Positions 23,396 to 36,900 are shown, numbered from the stretch's first letter. The stretch is 64,000 nucleotides of DNA from Abelmoschus esculentus (GCA_035048815.1 JAUCBN010000013.1:260501-324500), one strand, 5' to 3'. Notes: generated from the letters alone by a model not told the origin. Made by a program: numbers and translations.

Positions 23396-24883
23396 TATCC
23401 ATTAAGATTGATTCTTGGATAACATAGTATGTGCTGCCATGGCAAGCACTACCTTGGCGGGTTTTTTTTAAGCACGTTGTTTCAACATTAAAATTAAATT
23501 CAGCTTTAGCCTGAATTGCTGGCATTCATCTGTTTTCTCTAGATGTCTTGGTGATCTGAACACATTGATCTTTACCTTTTGGTCATTAACTCGAATAACC
23601 AATTCTCCTTTTTTACAATTGAACAATGTTCTTTTCGTCACCAAGAATGAAATTTCTAGTATGATTGGGGCGTTCTCATCTGCTTCACAATCTAAGATAA
23701 AAAGTTAGCATGAAATATAAATTTATCCACTCTTACCAAAATATCTTCTATTTTGCCTTCGGGTTGCACATAAGAGTGGTCTGCTAGTTACAACATTACT
23801 GTTGTTGGCTTTGCTTATCCAATGCCCAGCTTTTGGAACACTAACTTAGGCATCAAATTTATGCTTGCACCTAATTCACATAATGCCTTTCCAATGTATT
23901 AATCCCTTATAGAACATGGTATCATAAAATTAATAAGTTCTTTTTTCTTTGTAGTGGCTCGGTTATGCAACATTGCCATGCATCCCTCTGTCGCAACGAC
24001 AGTTCCAAACTCCCTTATACTTGTTCTCTTTGGATTAATATCTTTAAAGAATTTGGTATAATTGAACATTTGTTTGATTACCTCTACTAAATGTATATTG
24101 ATGTGTACCTATTTTAAGATGTCCATTTTTTGAACTGATACTCTTGTTTTTGTTGCTTTAACCTTTGTGGGAATGATGGTGGTAACCTCAGATCTTCAAT
24201 CTTTTCAAAATATTGAAATCTGATCTATGATGCTGCCTCAACATCTTCTATTGTGGCATTAACTTTTTCCTTAGGTTTTGCTTATGTCGGTTTCTTCTCC
24301 TTAGATTTCTTAGCATTTGAATCCTTGTTGTTTGTTGTCTCAGATTTTTTACATATTGCCTTGGCAAGTATCACAAGATCTTTTAGTTTTAATCCGCTTG
24401 TGGTTGTTATTGCCTTACATTGCTTGTGCAAACTTGTTCCAGCAACTTCAATGTCACTTGATAGACCTCTAATTGGTCAGTTATTTAGAAGCTATGCAAA
24501 TTTCCCTACTTGGGTTTCCAGTATTTTTAGAGCAGCTTCGTTGTTCTATATCCTCATCTCTATCTTGTCCATGAATATATCGACTCGTTGAATACATTTA
24601 TCTATATTGGATATATAGGCACTAGTTTGAGCCATGAACGTGTTCAAAGTATTTTCTAGAGTTCTTATGTCTAAGGGTTGTTGCGGCATGGTCTGTTATT
24701 GCGACAAATGTTGCTGTGTTGATTTGATATTTTGTCGGAAGCTTGTGGGTTGCATGTTCTGTTGTTGCAAATTAAGTTCATTATTGGGTTTGCTCCATGA
24801 GACGTTTGGATACTCCCTCCATTTTGGATTGTATATATAGGACATATTGTTTCTTTTGAAGTTTTTAACATAGAAGTTGGATT

Positions 24884-25808
24884 CTAGATTTTTAGGGTAC
24901 TCGAATTATGGTTCTCGCCACATAATTCAGAAAATGGGGTGATTACCTTGACTTCTTGAACATTGTTGGACTTTTGCAAATCCTTGACCATGTTTCTTAA
25001 TGCAGATAGTTGTGCCAAAATTAAATCAGAAGATTCCAAATTTGCCACTCCTCGCCTTGATACTCCTCTTCTTGTTGTAGGGTGTTGATAGTCATTTTTG
25101 GCGAGTCTGTCCAAAATTTCCAAAATTTCATACGGTGGATGGTCTAGAAGAGTACAGTTTGTTGAGGCATCAAGTATCATTCTTGTGGGTGTGTTCACTG
25201 TATTGTAAAAGATTGATACTTGAATCCACTCGGGTAATCTGTGCATTAGGCATTTACGATAAAGTTCTTTGTATCTTTCTCATGCCTCATGCATAGATTC
25301 TTCATCCTTCTGCGTGAACGATGTAATATCGTTTCTAAGTTTATCTATTATGTTGGTGTAGCTAAAATGGGTAAGAAAGTTGCAGCACAATTTTGTCTGA
25401 GTGAGCCTAATTTTAAGTTGTTTAACCATGATTTTGCCATATCCCTCAGTGAATAGGGGAACAACTTGAGTTTTAAAACATCGTGGATACTCTTGGTTAT
25501 TTGAAGGAATTGTAAATTTCCAAGGACATTTAGATGTTGGCGAGCATCTTCATTCCACCGAATTGCCTAAGTGTGTTTATCATGTTAAACATCACCATTT
25601 TAAGTTCAAAATACTTGACTTTTATATTTGGCATGACTATTGTAGGTGTAAGTCTATCCAGATATTCTTTCAGATAGTCGCGTACTTTTCTTACTCGTTC
25701 TGGTGTTGGAAGATTGGCTGAATCTACAACTACGAATGTTGCCTTGTTGCCAACGGTAATGACGTTCATTACAACGTTGTTCCCTTGCTGGTTAGGTAAT
25801 AGATTCAT
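24884..25808 (-). pseudogene. Gypsy gag pseudogene
   Basis: The N-terminal frame (25808-25530) ends in FELKMVMFNMINTLRQFGG, typical of gypsy gag. The later frame (25246-24884) has MHRLPEWIQVSIFYN, the conserved step in plant gypsy gag. Between them the alignment to the family continues through frame changes, and the conserved Trp of the HEAWERYKEL segment is a TGA stop. The protein would bind element RNA in particles; this copy cannot make it. Confidence 0.8.
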
Positions 25809-26000
25809 CGTTGCTCTTATCTTTTGTCGAAGTCCATGTGTTGTTCGCTCGATTTTTGGTCAAAGGTATATTCTTTAGAAGATGAATTTGACCTGGTTAT
25901 ACAATAAAACAACCCTAATTATATTGAAAACAAAAAAAAGATTATGAAAATAAAATAAAAATAAGGTACAAGATTAATAGGTTGGTAAATTGGAACGTCA

Positions 26001-26018
26001 GTCCCCGATAACGGTGTC
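26001..26018 (-). other. Diverged tRNA-Asp-type primer-binding site
   Basis: On the minus strand the site reads TGACACCGTTATCGGGGAC, compared with the Athila consensus TGGCGCCGTTGCCGGGGA. It lies seven bases inside the LTR edge, as expected. Several substitutions match the age of the element. Confidence 0.7.
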
Positions 26019-26024
26019 AAAACT

Positions 26025-27411
26025 TGTAATGTGTAGGATGATCTACACCTTTATGGTGCAAGTACACATCTTGCCAAGTTATAGTATTTAAGATATCGAT
26101 CCCAAATGGACTGAATACCTACACAACTTATCGCTCATGTACTAAGGAAAAATAAAAAACACAAGTGATTGATTGAATTATGATTAAACTAAAATAACTA
26201 AAGCAAATAAGTAAATTGAATTCAAGAGATGGTAAGAAAGTTAGGTTAGATTGCTTTGCAGTGTGGAATCTTATTGTAAGCTATTATCGTCTTATTTATG
26301 TAAAAAGTTGAAGGATCGTCTTGACAGGTCGCTGAAGAGTCGCCTAGCTGCCTCGGTGGGTTATGCTTCGATTGTAGTTTAAAACTCATAATTCGATATA
26401 GCATCCTTTATTGAATCTTCCTTATCCCTAATTCGGAGTACTACTAATGGCAACGTCTTGATAATACCTCCCGGTGTTAATCAAGGATGAACAACAATCG
26501 ATTATATACTCCTTTTAGTCACTGAAACCTGAACTTATCCCTAAATCGGATTAGCCAATACCCAAGAGTAAAGATATTATTCACTCGTTTCGTGAGCCTA
26601 ACTCTCCCAAGTCTAGAAAAATATGTTTTTCCTGACAAACTTATCTTTTGGACTCGTATGCAAGAAAAAGTAAGAACCAAGAGGGAATAAACTATTAATT
26701 AATAAACTTGCATTAATAAAACTTAAATAACAATACAATCTTCTTCCACAACTACCCACAAAATAACCTAGACTTATGGAAGATTTAGAACATGATATAT
26801 GATGACGATGGCTAGGGTAAAGGAAGGAAGACTTGAATTCTAATCGGTGTCTTCTTCTATGCCTAGGGATCGGTTTATATAGGCTAAGCCTAGGTCAAAA
26901 CCTCCCCAAAGTAGGAGTATTACTTCGAATGAAATACAACTTTGATATTAAATACAAGACCTTTATTTTATTTCCTAGTTTTACTCATATTAGACTTTTC
27001 AATCTCGTAGCTTTGACCATGGCTTGCCTTGTTTTCTTTTTCTCTGTTTATTCTCCTGCTTGTCTCAACAGCTTCGGTTCTTTATTCTCTTTCTATCGCA
27101 CATCATATGTCTTCAATACATTTTTTTCGTAGCAGTCGAGTTGCTGCCCTGGCATGTGTTGTATTGCATCCGATCCGATCTGCATCTTTCTTCATTCAGC
27201 ACCTCTTGGTAATATTTGGTGTCCTTAGGTGGTCTATTCCCTGTCTAAGAAAGATAATCATAATTGTACCTATTTCTTACCAAATATTGTATAAAAATAA
27301 TATTTAAGTGCTTAGATGCTGAAATATAAAAAATATGCAAAATTATTTATTATTATCATCAAATTCTATTGATTACAAGCAAAAAGTGAATTAAATATGG
27401 GTATAAAATAT
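26025..27411 (-). repeat. 5' LTR of the gypsy element
   Basis: About 1.39 kb. On the minus strand it starts near CGATATTTTATACCC (the expected TG is changed) and ends in ATTACA just before the primer site. Two parts of the same LTR family occur at 61195-61930 (same orientation) and 62430-62645 (opposite). A shared marker is AACTTATCGCTC near 26130. Confidence 0.7.
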
Positions 27412-28331
27412 CGAAATTTTATATACTTAATAATAATCTTTACTGTATTCAAATATATTTTTCACTCAAATATCAAATATAACTAAAATATATTTTTTCA
27501 TCAACCCAAACTTAATTTTCGCATACAATACTTCTACTCTCAAAAGTTTCCTCAAATTCAATACCTCTCTTCATCTCATAATGTCCTTATATATACACTA
27601 TTATTATAATTATAATATTAAAAAAAAACTTACATGACTAACTTTTACGTGAAAGTTAATTGTGTATGTATGTAGACTAACCAATACCATATGCATGTGA
27701 CGTCCTACTTTAGCTCAAATAAAATTAATCTAAATCGAGTTTTAACGTCCAATAAAAAATCTCTATATAACGTCATGCGTAACTAACGATAATACCTACC
27801 TCATATACATATAACATCCTACCTTGACTCTAAAAAAAATATCTAAATTCTCAAATAATCTTTAAAGATTCCTAACAATCAAATTAAACAATCCAAATTG
27901 ATTATTCTCAAATTTTGCCTCTAAAGCCCTTCTTTTTAAGAAAAAACTTTATTTGTCCAAACAAAATAAACGTAACATTAAAATACCTATAAAATCTTTT
28001 GTCCCAAAGCACCCTAAATTTCTTCAACAGACGATTTGGCGATTTTCTAATTCCTCCAGGTTGGTTTCTTTCATTAGCACTCTTACATATTCCCCGGAGA
28101 TTGCAAGTTGATTTGCCCCTCGATTACTGTTATCGGAATTTTCTTAAAACGATGCATTTGATTTTGACCTCCAACAATTTTCAAGATTCTCTTCCTTTCC
28201 ATCTTCTTGAAATTCCAGTGTAAATCGAATTTCTGGTTTTGTTAGCTTGCTTTTTAATGTAACCATTTTTGCAGCTAACTGCGGAAGCATCAGAAGCAGG
28301 ATCTTGCGTCGTGAATTCAGAATACCAAAAA
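27412..28331 (+). promoter_or_regulatory. Upstream region and leader exons of the elongin-B-like gene
   Basis: 27412-27990 is AT-rich with an imperfect direct repeat (ATACCATATGCATGTGACGTCC and ATACCTACCTCATATACATA). A leader exon probably ends at CTCCAG|GTTGG near 28059, and a second runs from about 28275 (TTTTGCAG|CTAACTGC) to 28334, ending in the ATG. No clear TATA box was fixed. Confidence 0.45.
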
Positions 28332-31300
28332 ATGGTACCCCGTGATCTCATTTTTTAATTAATTCGTTCTAATGCATTTTTTTCCATGTATTTCCACACA
28401 TATAGTTTATTGTTATTTTCTTGTTGTTCCCTTTGATAAGAAATAAGAAAAGTTTATGGTGATTTAGTAGTCTAAGTGTTTTATTAGTTTAATCCGATTG
28501 ATACTCTAAGAAACTGAGATTTATGTTTCAGTTCGAGGAATTTGATGATTTGTCAAGGATATGATGGCCTAGAGGCACCGTTAAATGATTTCTAAAAGGA
28601 TGAAAGTCCATTAATAAATGATAATAATTAGTTAGAATTAGAATTTTGAGATCTAAAGTGGTCTTAGGTTTTGTTTATAATGATTGTTGAATTGGGGGTC
28701 TAGTGCAAAGAGAATGAAAAGGGGGAAAGGTTGGATGGGTGTGGGACTGGCAATGGTGAATGAATTGTGGATTATGACATTGTGATTAATCTCAAGAAGT
28801 TAAATGCTGATCTCGTTACTCCTTGTTGTGATAATGTTACCGATCTATGTAGTCCAGTCATGATATTTCCTCAATTCATTCAGGTGTTCACCATAAAGAA
28901 AGATCTAGTTCCAAGCTGGCTTGGGTTTATTTCAATTTTCAAAGTTTTCTGTCTATTTGAAGCCCTTTTTTGGGATAGACTGATGATTTTGTTTGTCCAA
29001 AGTAGCTGAATGCTGGCTTTTGAAATTACAAGCTGCAAAGAGCAGGATATTATCTTGTTATTTAGAAAGAAAGAAAAAGTAAGAATAAAAAATTAATGAA
29101 AGGTTCCAGCTTTGAAAAAGGGCATTGTCGACTTGGAGTTGGTCCTTGGCAATATGACTATAGCAACAAATCTTTCCTTTAACAGTGCTCTCAATACCGG
29201 CTAATCTAGCTGAAAAGGTGCTGGCCTTCTCACCAAATAGCATGTTCTTGTCCCTCCAATTGTATAGTAAATTACTAAATTCCGAGCAATTCTTGGGACA
29301 TCAGTGATTAGAGGATTATCTCTAACCTTACTCCCTAGACTATGTATTGTGAACTCCAAATGTTAATCTCTCACTTTTTTGTCAATGACAGAGTAGTGGA
29401 GGATTTTGGACCAAAATTCCTTAAAGAAAGAACTAGTGAAGAGGAGATCCCTTGTCTCCTCTTCACTTCTTGATTGGTTATTGGAATCTCCCAGCTGTTC
29501 AACTTGTCAGCTGTGAGAAGCCTGTTTAAGATAGCCATCCCAAAGATAGGTGTCTGGGGTATAGGAAGGGAATCAAATAAGCCTCTTCTAACCAACATTA
29601 GTTTCACATGCCTCTAATCACTTGCCACATAATATTAAAATTGTATCTGGTAAGCCTTGAATTTAGAGCTCTCCTTAGTTTAAAACAGCGCTTTTAGGGC
29701 ACACCTAGGTGCTGGGCGAGCTGAGGTGGCATGAAAAACGCCTCCGCCGGCAAAGGCGAGGCAACGTACAAGAAGCGTTGATGGGCGTTGCGAGGCGCTC
29801 GCTTTTTACAAGGCACAAGGCGCTGCGCTTTGGGCGATTTCTGGATCTAGGAAGAACAACCTCTTGAAGAAGAAGAAAATACCAGTGAAAAAGAAGACTG
29901 TTGAAGAAGACAATGGATAGGAGAGAACACATGATTTTTTGTAGGGTCCAACTGGATTTTATTTAAAGATTAAAATCCTTTGTAATTCATATTTTTTGTG
30001 GATCCACTTGGATGTGAATATATTTTATTTAAAGATTAGAATTATTTATGATTTGAATTTTATAAAATTTTGATATTTTATTTTTGTAGGATCCAATTGG
30101 ATGTTACGAAAAATCTTTTTATTTTTTATTTTTTAAAATTATAATAATATTATTTTTTTGTTTTAAAAACAATGACATTGGTAAAAAAATATTAAGTACT
30201 TTTATTATTATTATTTTATAAAAATATTTGACTTATTTTTATTAAAAAATTAATTTAGATTAAGAAAAGCAATTTAACATTAATTTACATGATTGAAATA
30301 ATTTGATTTTAAGCATCTATAAATTATTATAAATATATATTTCTTAGTTATTTTTATCATTTAATAAAGAATTTATTATGTTATTTATTTTATATTTAAT
30401 TTAATATAAATAATATTTATAATATTTTAATATAAAAACACCTTACCTACAAAAGACGAGTGCTTTCGCCTAGCGCATAGTGCTTCGGCTTCAAGGACCT
30501 TTTCAAGGACCTTTTACACCTTTGAGCGCCCTTTAAAACTAAGGAGTTATCTCAGCCAAATTCCTAAGTTAAATGATTTTATCTAACTCTAACTGGAAAC
30601 ATGTTGGAAGAGGAACCTGCCAAAAGCTCCTTTCTTTTAGCACTTCTTGCTTGATCCAGCTAGTTATTTATTTTGGTTTGTTCAAAGAGCAGGATGCATT
30701 TTTCTTCTTGTAAAACATGAATACATCCAACAGCTTTCCTGTCATTGGTGGTGACAACAGATAGTATTGTGAGCTTAATGGCCTTGTGAAATATGGAAAT
30801 AATGTGTTGATGAAAATAAGTTTTAACAATTCTGTTTTGAACCAAAGAGTTCTCTTAAAAAAATCAGTGCATTTTTGTATGTTGAAACAACTTATTTCAT
30901 TGGTTATAATTAAAAGAAAGTGAAATGAGGAACTCTAATAAATTTTTCCAGGTATGCATTGAAGAATATAATTAAATAACTTGAGATGTAAAAGCAATAT
31001 ATATATCAAACTTAATTTGTTTTCTCAGAAAAATTTATATGTATGGAATGTGCTAGATTGTCAATAACCATTCTTATTTCGGTTCAATTTATTTATTTAT
31101 TTATTTTTCTATTTATTGTGCAACATAAAGCATTTTACAATCATATCTAAGTTTAGCCTTCAAACTTTGAATTAATTGCCACAACTTTTATAGGCTATGT
31201 ACATTCGTGTGAAGCGTAACAAGACAACATACTTTATCCAGTGTGATCCTACTGAGACTACCCTAGACATTAAGCAAAAGTTGCATACTCTCATTGATCA

Positions 31301-33035
31301 ACCTCTTAACGATCAGCGCTTGGTCCTACTGACTTCTGGGGACATCTTAGAGGATTCAAAAACTTTGGCAGATCAGAAGGTAGACTTTATATTCTCTCTT
31401 CCTACACCATATGTCGGAAATTTGCTATGACAATAGCTCGACCTCTTACCAGTGATTTATTTGTATGAATCCCTTGATGTTTTAAGATTTAATGTGGTGT
31501 GTCCTTCCAGGTTGAAAATGATGCTGTTGTAGCACTGACATTGAGAAAAGGTTATTTTCTTGTTAGTATTTTAGTTTTTATTTCTTTTGAAGGTTTCTTA
31601 TTTTATGTATCATTTTAGGCTAGTTAGCATCCATTTGTTATAATTCTGGCTTCTTAGCTTAGGTGATTTGGATTGAAAGTAGAGGCACTTTTCGAATCTT
31701 TTGTTGCCACAGGACATCAAACTATAATAGATGCACACTTTTTAACTCTAGTTTTATAAGATAGGATGCCATATGTTTATAGGGAATTACTTTGTGGATT
31801 TTAGGATGCCATATGTTTATAGGAAATTATTTTGTGGATTTAATTTGGTGGGTTATAAATAACTTTGTTTTGTATAAAATGTTATGCAACAAGCAAAGAA
31901 GCTTTTACTTTCAGTGGAAGATTTGCAACCATACAATAGATTGCTTATGTTAACTTCACTTACTGGCAATGAGTCCTGGTCCCCTGGATGTGTTCTGATG
32001 GTGAGTGTGTAAAGTTTGCTGAAGTATTTTCTCTTCTTAATTTGGGCCATTACATGCCCTCAAGTCATGATTCTTATACTTCCATTTAATTTATTGAAAG
32101 CATGAATAGTTTGGTGCTTAGTTTATCTAGAATCTTCTAGAAATACCATACCTCCCTTAAAATTGCATCATTTTTTCAATAACTTGTGAATCATGTTTGA
32201 GTACCCTTTTACTTTTCAAAAAAAAGAAGGTTGATTAGTGAGTACCCTTTTTATTCTTGATGCATGTCTGTTCATGCATAGGACGACTGCATGGGTTGGT
32301 TTCATGTTAAATGCTTTTCCCTAAGGGACCCTTTCTCTCCATAAAGATGACCATTCACTTTAGTTTCTTTTTTGCACGTTATTTTATCTTCTCGTTCTCT
32401 TTAACTTCTCCATTTTTATGTGATTTTATATCTTCTAAGGTGCATCTTTATTCGTTGTGTTTCCATGTGTATTCGTATTTCCTGAAACTGGGAATTAGGT
32501 TTTGCAGTATGCTATCAAGCCTAGCTTTTATTTGTGTCAACATTAAATTGACAAATTGCAAACTTGAGAGAACCATTGCTACTGTAGCCGAATATATTAT
32601 TTTTCTGCAGCATTGCTGAGACCTCTAACTACCTGTATCATAATGCATTTTTTAATAATGAGTGTCGAGTCTTTTGGCAAACTTAATATTTCTTTTGGGG
32701 ATGCTTTTATGGCTGCAATGTATTGTTACAGACGTTATTTTATGCTTCCAGTTCTTTCCATCGATGCTCACCGCAATTGATCGTTGTAATATTTATTATG
32801 TCTGCAATTGCAATAAAGACGATATAACCTACAATGCATCTGTGACTATATTTAAATCCTACTCCTGTATAATTCCATAAATACTAAGTCATACAATCTT
32901 TACTATACACTTCCATTGTACTGCTTTGATATTTTAAACCTGCATTTGTACTTGATTCCTTTGTTGGATCCAGATGACAATGAATTTGAGGATGTCAACA
33001 TAGTACAACCAAACGAATTCTACCAATCTCAGTGA
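28332..33035 (+). CDS. Elongin-B-like ubiquitin-fold protein
   Basis: Exons: 28332-28334 (ATG alone), 31194-31379, 31511-31550, 32974-33035. Together they encode MAMYIRVKRNK..., 96 aa; if translation starts at 31197 instead, 94 aa. The ubiquitin-like fold is clear: YFIQCDPTETTLDIKQKL, then DQPLNDQRLVLL, LEDSKTLADQK and VALTLRK. Animal elongin B pairs with elongin C in transcription elongation and cullin ubiquitin ligases; in plants the role is less defined. The stop comes early: after EFYQSQ the other frame reads SDTEDRNW then stop, which resembles the usual plant C-terminus (remembered as ending in GNW). One extra A in CTCAGTGAC (about 33030-33031) would explain it. Intron 1 (2.86 kb) contains a transposable element. 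Confidence 0.85.
29674..30543. mobile_element. Non-autonomous DNA element with GC-rich ends, copy 2
   Basis: It starts CTTAGTTTAAAACAGCGC and ends GCGCCCTTTAAAACTAAG, inverted to each other. Just inside the left end are GGCGAGGC, GGGCGTTGCGAGGCGC and similar words; inside the right end GACGAGTGCTTTCGCCTAGC. The right third matches copy 1 at 19480-19712. It lies wholly in intron 1 of the elongin-B-like gene and has no coding frame. Confidence 0.75.
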
Positions 33036-33907
33036 CACAGAAGATAGGAACTGGTGAAACCCCAGTCGGTCCGAAAGAGGAAAAGGAAAAGCTCAGAGAA
33101 AGAAGAGTCATCATTGCAGACTTGTTGTGTAGTTGGTGTTATTTCATTGTTGGCAATCTTGGGACCATGAAACATGTTTTTCTTACTAACTTTTGGGTAT
33201 TAAGCTTTGCGGAGAAAATATATCATTTGTGGGGAAGTTCGTCTGGAATTCAAGTCATATTTGGTATGAAGAATGAAACTTTGGTGGTTCATATCACATC
33301 TTTTGGTATACAGCCTCTGTAGAGTTTATACAATTTTTAAGGTTCATAGGTTTTAGGGTTAGAATTTTAAGATTTTGGCTTAAAATAGGTAGGTTTACAC
33401 AATAATTAATTAACAAAAACATATGAATATCGTCCGGAGAATCTAATTCAAGCGGAAAAGAAACATACTTGCTTATATTTGTGTGCTATTAAATTTCCTG
33501 TAATCTGTTGTAAACTTTGAAGTTGAACTGGATAATGCAAGTCTTCCAAGTCCCTAAATTCTACAAGCAGCATTGCACCATACACCAGAACCTACCATAT
33601 CAGTACTCATGCAGAGATTAGCATTGCATTGAATCCGGAATGCCATACAATAGAATTAACCTTCGGGATCATAACCGAATCACTTTAAACAAAGAGGATA
33701 GATAAAAAGGGATTCAATTCTGGTCCTAAAAATGTTGCAAATATTTGATGCAGAAAAGGTTGCTTCTGTTGTTAAAAATACAACACAATATTCAACAAGT
33801 GACAAGACTAATTTACTATACAGATTTTTGAGGACAAGGACACCCCATGGTTGAAGAAACATAATCTACCTTATGCCGCCAAAAACGTACTCTTGAAGAG
33901 TCAATGC
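33036..33907. other. 3' flanks of the convergent elongin-B-like and IF3 genes
   Basis: 33036-33320 is a likely 3' UTR of the elongin-B-like gene, with no AATAAA that stands out. The rest up to 33907 would be the 3' UTR of the minus-strand IF3 gene. No separate gene is supported. Confidence 0.5.
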
Positions 33908-36900
33908 TCAGACACTAGCTGAGACTTCATTTTCGGTTGGTTTATCTTTTTTCTTCCCAGAATCTTGTTGAGCTTTTTGTACAACAGCCTTGTTTGGAAC
34001 CAGAACTATGAATATATTCCGATCTTTGAAGTTCTTGCTTTCCTCAGTTGCAAGCTGCAGATCAATATCAGGATTACAGTTAAGATCGGCTTTCAGATAA
34101 AGGGTTATATATGGCATAAGAAACCTGAACAAACTGCATTAAACAGCACAAAAATGGATGAAGGGGGCAAAAACACAATTGGAAGTGAAGACTCAAACAT
34201 CATAACCAAGAGAGTTGCTAATTATTCTGTTGTCCACACATCAGTTTCCGGTTTCATTCTTGTTGTCCAACCAACACATATAACCCAGTCTGCTAAAACA
34301 TTCACAATTTCTGCTTGGAACTATTTGATGACATTTTTCAAAATATATAAAAAAAAAACTCGTCATTTGAAAGAAACTACATTGGTTTAATCAAGGATAA
34401 AGCAAAATTTAATCTCTGAACTTGACGCCTCCTAACTTGGTCCTTAAACCTTTTCTTGTTCACATTAGCCCCAGAACTAGACAAAATTTCCAACTTATGA
34501 CTGATCTTGAATTTTTGGTCTTTTGTAGTCATGGCACTCTGAGATTGTACCGCATCATCACAAAAAAAGAAATACATATTTATTAAAAAAATTGGGTGAT
34601 AATATGAGACAATCTCAGCGTGTAAAGTTATCAAAATGATTAAAAATCCTAGTTCAGGGGCCAAGCTTGGAGATTTTGTCAAATTTCAGGACTAATGTGG
34701 ACCATAAAAACTGTTCAGAGACAGAGCTGGGATAAGTTGTTAAATATGTCATAAATGTACCTCCCCAACATCATTCTGGAAACGCCTGATGAGTTCCATT
34801 GCCATATTCTTAAATTCATTTTCTCGACCTTTCAAGTTCACTATGACCTTCACCTGAAAGCATAGATCAGATATTTCACTGCTATTAAACTTCAAAACAT
34901 TATATGGCTTATATGTATTTAGTCAAGCATAACTATCATACAAGAACCTTTAAAAAAAGAAAAATAACACACCTTATCACCATCATTCAGAAACTTCCTT
35001 GCAGCTTTCAAACGAACAGCATAATCATGTTGATCAATGCTATAACTGTTCAAAACAAACCAAAGTAATTTAGCCAAAACAATAAAGAATCAAATTTTCT
35101 GTTCATTGTAGCTTTGGAATAAGATTCTTGATAGAAGCTACAGTCAATGAGTTACTCCCACAACTTTTTACTGTCAACTTTTGATGAAGATATCTTTCAT
35201 CGAACAATGGAACTTGCATACCATGGAAGAGGCTAGGGAAAGTAGACTCAATATCAAGTGACACTTGCATATTGAGGAAGTTGCAAGCCTAAACCCCTAT
35301 TAATATCAGGCTTTTCTTATATTTGCAAATTTCAACAGAGGAAATACACAAACTCCAGAAAACTAGGTTAAATTTGATGTATTTGTATAGGGTTTATGCA
35401 GAAGGGTAGGCTGTGTGTATCGTTCTTGAAAGATATTAAATAGTAGGATTATAGTTAATTTAACAAGTCATCGGTGCTTAAAAGAAAAATTAGACACCCA
35501 CAAAAAAGATATCTGGGGTCAGATTATGGTCATTGGGTGATAGAAAGATTTTTTTAACAGCAATCAAATATCTATGAAACATGCTTATGAAATAAATTTA
35601 CTGTAAATTATGGATAATAATTACACATAAACAAGACCAATAAGACAGTAATAAAATAAAAGCCAAAAAATTGAGATTAAGGACAGAACTATATAGAAGT
35701 ATACTGCAAAATACTTACCCCATTTTCAGCTCCTTAAGATCCATGCGATTAGCTGACAATGGAAATAATAGTTTTGTCAGCATCAATCCGAAATAAGGGA
35801 AGTTTAGTTATGAATCAAAGAGAAATACACAGGGAAGTGCTAAATCCATAGTCAATTTGGCTGGGTCCACATGATCATGTTATAAAGATATTATTAAATT
35901 AGAACAAAGCTATTTTTCCACCAGCCAGATGTTATATGACTTTAGCATTCCCTAATGAAAAAACTCTAACAAAGAGGACAACATCACGCACTTTTTTTCT
36001 GCTGTACTTTCTTCTTCTTTTGCTGTTCATATCTATACTTACTGAGGAAAAGGCAAAAGCAAGTATATTAATACACTTGAAAATGAAATTTCAAAAGCAA
36101 AAGATATATAAAACTAAGACTATTAATGTCAGTCCTGTCCAATAGTTCTGCCTTCAACGATGTGAACATGACTAATAGATAAACATAATCTTTAAGACAT
36201 CGATTTTCATAGAAGTTAATATGGGAATTCAGTGTCTTCAGTAGTGTAGAAGAAGAGAACCGGAAGAGTCAACTGATTTCCCTCCAGCCGTTATTTACAT
36301 CATATTGAGAGGGTAAATAGAGTTACTATTGTCTCATTTAACAGGGACGCTCCAAGCTTTAAATTTCTCTTCCCCCAGCTTATCTTTCAAAACGATCACA
36401 AGTTAGCAGTCACTTTTATTTCACAACAAATTCTTCTAAACTATAGGAGAAAAACTCCATAAATATATGAACAATAATACAGTAATACTAATTCTCTCAA
36501 GTAAGCATAAAGCATATCGTACTTATAATCCATTATTCTGACAACTGGAGGATCAGCATCAGGGGATAATATCACCTGAAAAAGTGGCATTAAAACAAAT
36601 TTCAGCATCACCATTACACATACACACATTCTAAGAAACTTCGTTTATAAAAGAGAAAAAAAAAGTTCCAATGCACAGCATATGATACTTATGAATTCTA
36701 AAAAAAACGACACAGTGAACAAATGAGATTTAATGAACTACCATCTTGAATGTCCTATAAAACCTTAATTTTTATAGTATCTTCTTAGAGCAAAGCAGAC
36801 TGTAGGATTATAGTGCCCTTAGCAAAAGACCAGCATAGCATCAATCACTAGCTTGAACATGTAGTTGATCTAAATGAACTATTATGAAGATTAAGGATAT

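Larger units (their letters stand above)
20600..23400 (-). mobile_element. Copia (SIRE-like) fragment: gag and 3' LTR without pol
   Basis: Read on the minus strand, a UBN2-type gag fragment (23395-22687) is followed by its coiled-coil-coding tail, then purine tracts AAAAAGGGGGAG and AAAAAGGGGAGATTG, then an LTR beginning TGTAGAACTAATATTTTG at 21653. No protease, integrase or reverse transcriptase lies between gag and the purine tract. The upstream end is cut off at about 23400, where the gypsy element begins. This is either a gag-only non-autonomous derivative or an internal deletion. Confidence 0.65.
23410..27411 (-). mobile_element. Athila-like Ty3/gypsy retrotransposon, truncated
   Basis: Minus-strand order: 5' LTR (27411-26025), primer-binding site (about 26018-26001), gag (25808-24884, broken), then a protease-region fragment with an active-site-like ELGASINLMP at about 23885-23849. 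Reverse transcriptase, integrase and the 3' LTR are missing; the element stops where the copia gag begins. Many stops and shifts show it is old. The Athila-type assignment comes from the tRNA-Asp-like primer site and the gag sequence. Confidence 0.75.

Noticed and set aside
34385..34740. Possible MITE in an IF3 intron (CTGAACTTG / GTTCAGAGAC words)
   Set aside because: The inverted matches are short and scattered and no target duplication was found, so not listed as an element.
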